DNA of 5,650 nt from Actinomycetes bacterium. Lineage in GTDB: Bacteria; Actinomycetota; Acidimicrobiia; Acidimicrobiales; Acidimicrobiaceae. The notes beneath the pieces were generated by a model. That model worked only from the letters and a program-made list of their open reading frames with translations. It did not search any database and was not told the DNA's origin. Made by a program: the position numbers and the translations under genes. Every line of letters begins with the position of its first letter. Within the stretch, counting starts at the first letter, position 1. Shown one piece after another: positions 1-5,600 of this stretch. The DNA lies in contig JAJYFX010000147.1 in the NCBI GenBank assembly GCA_021785315.1, forward strand, positions 1 to 5,650, in the 5' to 3' direction.

Positions 1-132
1 AAGAAGAACCATGCGTGGCTATGTGCCGCCTTCGCTTTGGTCAACGTCTATCAACATCGCCGGAGGCTGGCGAAGATCAACTTACAGATGGCCCCACAAA
101 GGGGCGTAGTGTGTCTGCCGGAGGCCGCCTGA
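1..132 (+). CDS. 3' end of an unrecognised reading frame (partial)
   Basis: The first frame of the window is open from the left edge to a TGA at 130-132, giving 43 residues that include HAWLCAAFALVNVYQHRRRL and end LPEAA. I do not recognise the family. A hydrophobic stretch followed by an Arg-rich segment (HRRRLAK) faintly recalls the C-terminal tail of some integrase-type transposases, but no catalytic residue is visible and I would not name it on this basis. The stop codon lies in the loop of a strong hairpin, which fits the end of a real gene. The direction converges on the mannanase gene. The alternative is chance openness: 43 codons without a stop is not rare. Only the tail is visible, so length and start are unknown. 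Confidence 0.3.
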   Translation, partial: KKNHAWLCAAFALVNVYQHRRRLAKINLQMAPQRGVVCLPEAA

Positions 133-143
133 GCCTCCGGCAG
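115..143. terminator. Strong GC-rich hairpin, possible transcription terminator
   Basis: CTGCCGGAGGC at 115-125 pairs perfectly with GCCTCCGGCAG at 133-143, giving an 11-bp stem with a 7-nt loop. The loop contains the TGA at 130-132. The stem is very stable, but neither side has a run of T (plus-strand downstream begins GCGAAATGGC), so it is not a canonical intrinsic terminator. It lies between two converging frames, where a bidirectional terminator would make sense. A REP-like repeat unit is an alternative. A smaller hairpin, GCCCC-acaaa-GGGGC at 91-105, precedes it, and its core CCGGAGGC also occurs at 60-67. Confidence 0.45.
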
Positions 144-387
144 GCGAAATGGCAAGCCGGATAGCTGCAATCCCAGCTCATTTTGAGCGGACAACAACAG
201 ACAACCGCTCAGCGGCTTCATAACTCGTCGATTTGCAGAGGTTCCCTAAACCTGTCGAAGACTAACTTCACGCTTGGTACAAAAACTCCGGTCCCTTCAA
301 GGCCCTTCAACACTAACAGTCCAACTGGTACAAAACATCGGGCAGGCCAGCGCAGGATGACTGGAGGGTCAATAGCCGTGACATTCC
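144..387. other. Non-coding stretch between converging frames
   Basis: I see no convincing gene on either strand. The one plus-strand frame here starting with ATG or a close variant (from about 183) runs on into the antisense of the mannanase gene and has no protein-like character. The stretch contains a 7-bp inverted repeat, TGAGCGG at 184-190 and CCGCTCA at 205-211, with an A/C-rich 14-nt loop. It also contains the period-51 repeat listed separately. No T-tract terminator is visible just beyond the mannanase stop. Confidence 0.5.
261..335. repeat. Two-copy degenerate direct repeat, period 51
   Basis: The pattern ACTAAC-N8-TGGTACAAAA occurs at 261-284 and again at 312-335, with the same 8-nt gap in both copies: 16 fixed bases match and the middle differs. 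Between the copies lies a short tandem, CCCTTCAA at 293-300 and 303-310. Read on the minus strand the conserved block is TTTTGTACCA. The function is unknown. Possible readings are paired protein-binding sites, such as transposase sites in the end of a lost element, or the remains of a tandem duplication. Confidence 0.45.
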
Positions 388-1689
388 TTACTGCGGATAG
401 CCGCGGGGGGCCGGTATATCGAACATGCCCGTCAACGCGGCGCTATCGCTCCAGGAATACTGGGTTCCCGTAGTGGTAGTACTGACCCAATCAGCCCAGA
501 TAACCGGAGTAGAGTTTCGATGGTTCCAGGCATCTTGCAGATTGGCTTGCGCCCATGGCAAGGTGTCGGGGTTGGTGATGACGCCATTCGCGAGCGCAAA
601 CCCAACTCCGCGAAGCGCGATTCCGTTGTAGCCGTCGTCGTTGCAACTATACTTACATCCCGTCAGGTAATTTGGCAGGACATTGTAGCCATTGTAGGTT
701 CCAGCGTAGGAATAAGCGGGGCTAGGATCGTCGAGAGTCATGTTGTACATCAGCCAGTTCGTGACGGTTTGGGCCATCATTGTATCGTGTTCGAGCACTG
801 CTGCCATAATCGCAACGCCGTAGTGGTAGGTGCGATCCTTATATGTGATCGGGCCGCCCAACTCGGAGTCGTTTTTGTAGAGAATTTTGCTACACGTATA
901 AGGCTCGTTTTGGCACGGCGCGTAATCGTAGAGGTAAAGATTCGCCTTGGCCCACTTAAAGATGGCATCAGCCTCCTTCTTATACGTGGCGTCTCCTGTA
1001 ATCTTATTCAGGATATTGCCGGCAATCACGAAGCTGAAATTGACGTTTGCGTCAAAGCGTTTAGTGCCCTGAGCTTGTAGCAGGCCCATGCTCCCGTCGG
1101 TCGTTCCATTGGGCTGTGCGCGGTTCCATACCGTGTTGAAGTTCTCTTCCGCCGCGGTGAGCCAATCGTTGTTCTTTGTAATCTGGTAAGCCCTCGCGAA
1201 GGCCATGACAGCCCACATCAGATCGTCGTTATAGGTGTCTTTTGACCAATCATAGGGCCCGTTGTGGCCCTTCCACGCAGAAGGCATGTTATCTACAAAT
1301 CCGGTGCACAGGTTATTGATCTCGACCACATAACTGGTATGACTGTGGGTTGGATAGTGGTTGAACGAATTGTAGTAGGCGTCATCGGCCATTTCGATCT
1401 CTTCGGCATACTGCCATAAACTGGTCCAACTAGGTCCTCCCGACTTCCTCGCAAAAATGTAACCGCCATTTGCGCCTTTGGTGTAGAAATCGATGTTGTA
1501 CCCTTTCCATAGGTCATGGACGTTCCCCAGGTTCCAAGTCGGGGATTGCGCCCTGGCCGTAGTGGACCACTGTGTGCATGCCAGGACGGTGGTCATCAGA
1601 AACAGAGAAATCAGCAAACGGATCCTGCAAAAGCCGCCCTGTATAGATCCGCTTGTTTGAGAGCCTATGGGTTTGATATGCCGAGTCAT
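388..1689 (-). CDS. Secreted glycoside hydrolase family 76, predicted endo-alpha-1,6-mannanase
   Basis: This is a complete gene of 433 codons ending in TAA (388-390). GH76 enzymes hydrolyse alpha-1,6-mannosidic bonds, as in the backbone of yeast and fungal mannan. The family signature is visible: TYNDDLMW at residues 152-159, with D155-D156 matching the paired catalytic aspartates, followed by an aromatic helix ending RAY. HYGVAI at 289-294 and YNGIALRG at 354-361 fit later helices of the alpha/alpha barrel. The N-terminus is a secretion signal: basic RIR near residues 22-24, a hydrophobic core, then ARA before QSPTW (cleavage near 47/48). An earlier VLAC at 35-38 is a marginal lipobox, so a lipoprotein is possible. 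Closely spaced Cys 259/266 and 345/349 could form disulfides. Total length suits a single GH76 domain. ATG at 1689 is preferred over 1695 because the GGAGG lies 9 nt before it rather than 3. The gene diverges from the TonB-dependent receptor gene. Family assignment is strong; the exact substrate is inferred. Confidence 0.92.
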   Translation of the reverse strand: MTRHIKPIGSQTSGSIQGGFCRIRLLISLFLMTTVLACTQWSTTARAQSPTWNLGNVHDLWKGYNIDFYTKGANGGYIFARKSGGPSWTSLWQYAEEIEMADDAYYNSFNHYPTHSHTSYVVEINNLCTGFVDNMPSAWKGHNGPYDWSKDTYNDDLMWAVMAFARAYQITKNNDWLTAAEENFNTVWNRAQPNGTTDGSMGLLQAQGTKRFDANVNFSFVIAGNILNKITGDATYKKEADAIFKWAKANLYLYDYAPCQNEPYTCSKILYKNDSELGGPITYKDRTYHYGVAIMAAVLEHDTMMAQTVTNWLMYNMTLDDPSPAYSYAGTYNGYNVLPNYLTGCKYSCNDDGYNGIALRGVGFALANGVITNPDTLPWAQANLQDAWNHRNSTPVIWADWVSTTTTGTQYSWSDSAALTGMFDIPAPRGYPQ

Positions 1690-1698
1690 GTACATTTG

Positions 1699-1703
1699 CC
1701 TCC
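1699..1703 (-). promoter_or_regulatory. Ribosome binding site of the GH76 gene
   Basis: GGAGG (minus strand) is followed by CAA, ATG, TAC, ATG. It is only 3 nt from the first ATG (1695) but 9 nt from the second (1689), so the second is the better start. The two choices differ by only two residues, ahead of the signal peptide. Confidence 0.7.
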
Positions 1704-1856
1704 ATTTAAATTGAAAGGTGCGTCCCCACTATGTTTCAACTCTGCGTTCACATACGCTTGGCGTACAAGCCTTCCCTCTGGCCGTCGAAGGGCGGTGCAA
1801 ATGGGCTATCCAATTGCCCTATGCACTATCTAGCTTATGTCTCATCGAGATTCCTA
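1704..1856 (-). other. Upstream region of the GH76 gene
   Basis: No gene is seen here. A transcript for the mannanase should begin in this stretch or in the IS scar beyond it, but I could not find a convincing -35/-10 pair. A small perfect inverted repeat, TACGC-ttg-GCGTA at 1753-1765, lies about 60 nt before the start codon and could be an operator half-site pair; it is short enough to be chance. The boundary with the IS630 remnant is set by the last recognisable transposase residues. Confidence 0.35.
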
Positions 1857-1969
1857 TCCTAATTTCTCGATGGTGTCAAGGAAGTTGGGAACTCTTCTGA
1901 GCGATGGCGTTGCTGGTTATGGCCGATAATCTTGCCGGTCCTGGTGTCCAGCGCGGCAAACAGGCTGGT
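1857..1969 (-). pseudogene. IS630-family transposase remnant, frameshifted
   Basis: Read from 1969 leftward, the minus strand gives TSLFAALDTRTGKIIGH, then RHRSEEF. This is the stretch around the first catalytic-core strand of IS630-family DDE transposases, which typically read TLFAALD..TGKVIG...RHR..EF. After the Phe codon at 1891-1889 one base is missing. In the shifted frame the match continues as NFLDTIEKLG (1886-1857), as expected for the family, before a TAG at 1856-1854. Only about 38 residues of a protein usually over 300 are left; the N-terminal helix-turn-helix part and the downstream catalytic residues are gone. It is clearly non-functional. The fragment points toward the mannanase gene, about 170 nt from its start. 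Confidence 0.75.
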
Positions 1970-2309
1970 GCGCATCGAGGCCGAGCGGTACCACAAGGCC
2001 ACCGGCAAGGCCGAGCGCGAGATCCGCTACTACATCACCAGCCTCAAGCCCGACGCGGTGCGGCTGAATCAATGCATTCGCCAACACTGGGGCATCGAAA
2101 ACAAACTGCACTGGGTGCTGGATGTCGACTTCGGCGAAGACCTGGACCGCAAACGCGCCGGTCATGCCGCCCAGAACTTCTCCCTGCTCAACCGCATTGC
2201 CTTGAATTTGCTCAAACAAGAACAATCGCTCAAACGCGGCATCAAGGGCAAACGCCTCAAAGCAGCCTGGAACCACTCATATCTGCTGAAATTACTGGGG
2301 TTTGATATG
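1962..2309 (+). pseudogene. ISAs1-family transposase, C-terminal fragment
   Basis: The frame starting near 1962 reads RLVRIEAER, REIRYYITSL, then HWGIENKLHWVLDVDFGED, RIALNLLKQE, SLKRGIKGKR and YLLKLLGF. This is the closing part of the ISAs1 (H-repeat-like) transposase family. The Glu of HWGIEN is probably the third residue of the DDE triad, but the two Asp residues are in the missing N-terminal two-thirds. About 115 residues remain of a protein usually near 370-400. Homology starts abruptly at the junction with the IS630 piece. After LLGF the frame stays open through the presumed IS end to a TGA at 2409-2411. One extra T in the run at 2301 would restore a TGA right after the Phe, so the native stop was probably lost by a 1-base deletion. 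The fragment has no ribosome binding site and is not expected to act. Confidence 0.85.
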
Positions 2310-2320
2310 CGTCGGCCCTG
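2301..2320. repeat. Probable right terminal inverted repeat of the ISAs1 element
   Basis: Immediately after the transposase end comes TTTGATATGCGTCGGCCCTG. Its reverse complement begins CAGGGC and continues to a GCATATCAAA-like segment, a pattern I associate with ISAs1-family ends. The IS would therefore end at 2320. No inverted partner is found in the window, consistent with loss of the left part of the element. The target duplication cannot be tested for the same reason. Confidence 0.5.
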
Positions 2321-2392
2321 CTTCCCCTCGGCCACAGTGGTTCCCTTATACTCCGCCCTTGACACATCTTCGCCCAATGTCGGCCAGAAATC

Positions 2393-2402
2393 TATTGCAA
2401 TA
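2393..2402. promoter_or_regulatory. Perfect 10-bp palindrome just before the candidate promoter
   Basis: TATTGCAATA is its own reverse complement and ends 5 nt before the TTGACA hexamer at 2408. The position suits an activator or repressor site for the receptor promoter. A/T-rich palindromes of this size occur by chance, so this is a candidate only. Confidence 0.25.
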
Positions 2403-2407
2403 TTTTG

Positions 2408-2437
2408 TTGACATACGTCTATCGATTGGAGTACATA
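2408..2437 (+). promoter_or_regulatory. Candidate sigma-70-type promoter for the receptor gene
   Basis: A consensus -35 hexamer TTGACA (2408-2413) is followed, after 18 nt, by TACATA (2432-2437), a weak -10 matching the consensus at three of six positions. It points to the receptor gene 165 nt downstream and is outside the IS end at 2320, so it is not carried by the IS remnant. A second TTGACA at 2359-2364 has no acceptable -10 partner. The -10 is poor and promoter rules in this phylum may differ. Confidence 0.35.
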
Positions 2438-2473
2438 TTTTTTGGCTGCTGCGTTTTGATCCCCATGGCTCCG

Positions 2474-2485
2474 AATCAATTGATT
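2474..2485. promoter_or_regulatory. Perfect 12-bp palindrome, candidate operator
   Basis: AATCAATTGATT is a perfect palindrome located 37 nt after the candidate -10 and about 117 nt before the receptor start codon. A regulator dimer bound here would sit in the early transcribed region, a usual place for a repressor. No regulator gene is in the window to pair with it. Confidence 0.35.
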
Positions 2486-2591
2486 GAACCCGGAGAACGG
2501 GCCAGCAATTGCAAACAGCTGCCGCGTGAGAATTACCTTCCAAAGAAACATTGAGAACGACGCAGAGAAATCACCAGTAGGAAACCATTTG

Positions 2592-2597
2592 AGGAGG
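2592..2597 (+). promoter_or_regulatory. Ribosome binding site of the receptor gene
   Basis: A full-consensus AGGAGG lies 4 nt before the ATG at 2602. The next in-frame ATG (2632) is much farther away and would remove the positively charged start of the signal peptide, so 2602 is taken as the start. Confidence 0.75.
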
Positions 2598-2601
2598 AAC
2601 C

Positions 2602-5600
2602 ATGATTTGTATCAGAAGCAGAAAGATAACCATGGCTTCGATCTTGATCGCGGCGTTTGCAGCTCTTTCAGCCACGTCGCTCTTGGCCCAGATTGATATG
2701 GGAGGAGTTGCCGGAACAGTCGAGGACTCTACCGGGGCTGTAGTACGTGGCGCCAAGATTACGCTGATGAATGAAGCGACCCGAGTCACGCAAACTGTCC
2801 AGTCTTCATCGAGCGGGAGCTACGTATTTCCAGCGGTTCCAGTCGGCACCTATACGCTAAAAGCCGATGCGACTGGATTCAAGATTTATAAGGAAACTGG
2901 CATACAAATCCACATCCAGAACATTGTGACTGCCGATATTCCGCTTGTGCCAGGAAGCGTAAGTCAGCAAGTGACAGTCACCTCGGCAGTACCACTGCTG
3001 CAAGCACAGGATGCTACTCTTGGCCAGACTGTCCCTACCCAGCAAATAAATGATTTACCACTCAATGGCCGCAACTGGCTCTCCCTAGCCCAGCTCTCCG
3101 CCGGAACCTATGCAGCTCCGGGGTCGTCCCCAAGTAATCCGGCCAATCTATATGCGAACGGGGTGAACGATAACCAAGTGGACTACCGTCTGAACGGAAT
3201 CGATAACAACATCGACGTGTTCCAGACGGGTGCGAACGGCCAGAACGGCAACGTGGCGCCAGTTCCGGATGCGATGCAGGAATTCAAACTGCAATCGGGC
3301 GACAACAGTGCGGAGTTTGGGCAGTTCACCGGAGCCGTCGTCAATGCTGTCGTCAAGTCTGGGACAAATCATCTCAATGGAGATATATGGGAATACATGC
3401 GCAATGAGGCGTTTAACGCCAACGATTACTTCTCCAATCAGCATGGCGTACCACGGCAGAAATACCGGCAGAACCAGTGGGGCGGAACAATCGGTGGTCC
3501 AGTTTACATTCCATGGCTCTACAAAGGAAAAGACAAGACATTCTTCTTCGTTGACTTTCAGCATACGGGAATCACACAAGCGGCCCAGTTCACAGAAACC
3601 ATACCAACAACTGGAATGCGAAGCAGTAATTTCACCAATTTGCAGGATTTGATTACGGGCAACAACGGATCGAATACGGACGCTCTGGGGCGCAAATTCT
3701 CCTTTGGCACTGTTCTAGATCCTGCAACGACCCGTCCTGTAGCGCCAGGTGCTATCGACCCCGTATCGGGCTTTACAAATACTTCAAAAAGCACGGTTTA
3801 CGTCAGGGATCCTTTCTATACCGGCGGGAGCATCGCTGGAATAAAAGACTTCACCGGTCTTACCTCACAGTTGAATATTATTCCGGAAGGGCGAATCGAT
3901 CCGAATGGAGTCAAATTGCTGCAATTGCTTCCGGCGCCGAACGCAGTTGTCGCGGGAGGCCTGCACAACAACTACTTTCTTACCCCACCTGCAACGTCAG
4001 CCACAAATCAGTACGACGTAAGGATCGACGAGAACATCAGTCCCAAAAATATGGTATTTGGAGTCTTTAGCAGAAGCGTTCTGAACATTGCTTCCTACCA
4101 GCCGTTTCCCGGCATAGCGGGCGGGGCCCTGGGAATCGCACCGAATGACCTGGAACCGCACTATGAGCTAGCTCTAAGCTATACGCATATCTTTTCGCCT
4201 AATCTGGAAAATGAAATGCGCTTCGGTTATGATCACGCCGATCATTTTCTAACCATGCCCACCGCAAATACATTAGGCATACCGGCCCAATTTGGCATTC
4301 AGGGCATCCCGCAGACTCCGGGTAACGGCGGCCTTCCTACGATCAACATTGGAGGCTTCAGCTCCTTCGGAGGACGCAGGTATATGCCCACACTTCAGAC
4401 AACAAGTGGGCTGCAGTTCAATGACAACCTGATGAAGACATTTAGCAAACATGAACTTAGAGTCGGCTTCTTCTTTGAACGTATCCAGGCAAATATAGTC
4501 CAGCCCGCGTTCAGCAAAGGGCAATTTGGCTTCACCGGAGAATATACGGACATTCCCAATAAGACGAACGGATTGACAGGTGTCGCGGACATGTTGCTGG
4601 TTCCAGGTGCCACTACAGCCGCGAATGGCATCAGCGACCTGGGAGGGCCGGCCAATTATCAAGGCGGAAACTACGCCCCGACCGATTATTTTACGGATTA
4701 CCTGGCCGGTTATGCGCAGGACAATTGGAGACCCACACCCGCCCTTACATTGAACCTTGGCCTGCGTTGGGACTATTTCGCGCCCTATGGAGAGAGCAAT
4801 GGCCGACAAGGAAATTTTATAGCGACAGGAGGCAACGGGAATTCCGGCACCTTCTATATTCCCAAAACGGGATGCTCCGTGCCGCGGTCCAATGCGTTCA
4901 ATACGCTACTGGCGGGCTATAACATTCAGGTCGATTGTCTACCAGGACTCACGGTCAACAATGCACAGAAAACCAACTTCGCTCCGCGACTCGGGTTCGC
5001 TTACCGCCTGCTCCCCAGGTGGGTGCTGCGTGGGGGCTACGGCATTTCTTACGGCTCGTTTGACAGTGTGGGATTTGGTGGAACGTTAGGAACCAACTAT
5101 CCGTTTCTCTATACGATCGGAAGCCTCAGCACAACATCGGAAGTTCCCGACATGCTCCCGAACGGCCAACCTGCCACAATAGAGAACACCTTCGGGGTGA
5201 TCGATATGCAGAACCCTGCCCTGGTAAGCGGGGTGGGACTTGGTCTCAGTGGCAAACAATACGATTACCACACGCCTTACATCCAGAGCATGAATCTCAC
5301 CACTCAATATCAGTTTACGGACCGAGACTCCATTCAGATCGGCTACGTGGGAACGCTGGGAAGACACATTGATGCTTATGGGCATCAAAATGCTCCATCG
5401 GAAATTCTACCGCCCAAGACCAACCAGACAAATTATCTTCCATTTCCCCAGTTGGGGCCTAGCTCTCAAGTTCTATCCACGATTGCTGTAAGCAGCTACA
5501 ACTCCTTGCAGTCTACCTACCAACATCAGTTCAAGAACAACCTTAATCTGTTGGCGAACTATACGTATGGTAAGTGCATGGCCGATGATGGTGGCGAGCT

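Larger units (their letters stand above)
1857..2320. mobile_element. Composite scar of two degraded insertion sequences (IS630 and ISAs1 families)
   Basis: Two transposase fragments of different families lie head to head with no spacer: a minus-strand IS630-family piece (1857-1969) and a plus-strand ISAs1-family C-terminal piece (about 1962-2309) running to a probable right IS end at 2320. Neither retains a complete transposase, and no matching left end is seen, so neither can move by itself. The pair sits in the divergent intergenic region between the mannanase and receptor genes. A nested insertion followed by deletion, or a recombination between two ISs, would give this arrangement. Confidence 0.7.
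2321..2601 (+). other. Upstream region of the receptor gene
   Basis: This 281-nt stretch lies between the IS end and the receptor start codon. I see no gene in it; the open frames on both strands are continuations from the IS fragment. It holds a candidate promoter, a 10-bp and a 12-bp perfect palindrome, and the receptor's Shine-Dalgarno site, all listed separately. If the promoter call is right, the transcript has a leader of roughly 155-160 nt. Confidence 0.5.

Noticed and set aside
183..473. Plus-strand open frame of 96 codons across the region after the hairpin
   Set aside because: Low-complexity, Ser/Thr/Arg-rich translation without protein character, running into the antisense of the mannanase gene.
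520..1080. Long plus-strand open frame of 186 codons
   Set aside because: It lies entirely opposite the GH76 gene, has no Shine-Dalgarno site or family features, and the opposite frame has clear conserved motifs. It is an antisense shadow.
1669..1681. 13-base identity (GGGTTTGATATGC) with the ISAs1 right-end region at 2298-2310, suggesting a second IS end
   Set aside because: It lies in the coding start of the mannanase, in the same rather than inverted orientation, and the match stops before the diagnostic GCCCTG. One 13-base match in a window of this size is near chance expectation.
1834..1862. Possible minus-strand promoter (TTAGGA and CATAAG, 17-nt spacing) upstream of the mannanase gene
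   Set aside because: The -35 matches the consensus at only three positions and the -10 at four. It is too weak to call without transcript data.
1904..2305. Plus-strand frame of 133 codons over the IS scar
   Set aside because: It is out of frame with the ISAs1 homology, which is in the frame covering 1962-2309, and has an Arg/Gln/Pro-rich shadow composition.
2162..2551. Minus-strand frame of 129 codons across the IS end and receptor upstream region
   Set aside because: It crosses the probable IS end and partly lies antisense to the ISAs1 fragment. I see no ribosome binding site or recognisable domain, so I treat it as chance.
4273..4809. Minus-strand open frame of 178 codons
   Set aside because: Antisense to the receptor's continuous reading frame; no recognisable motif. 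The other antisense frames at 3148-3579 and 5086-5388 are rejected for the same reason.
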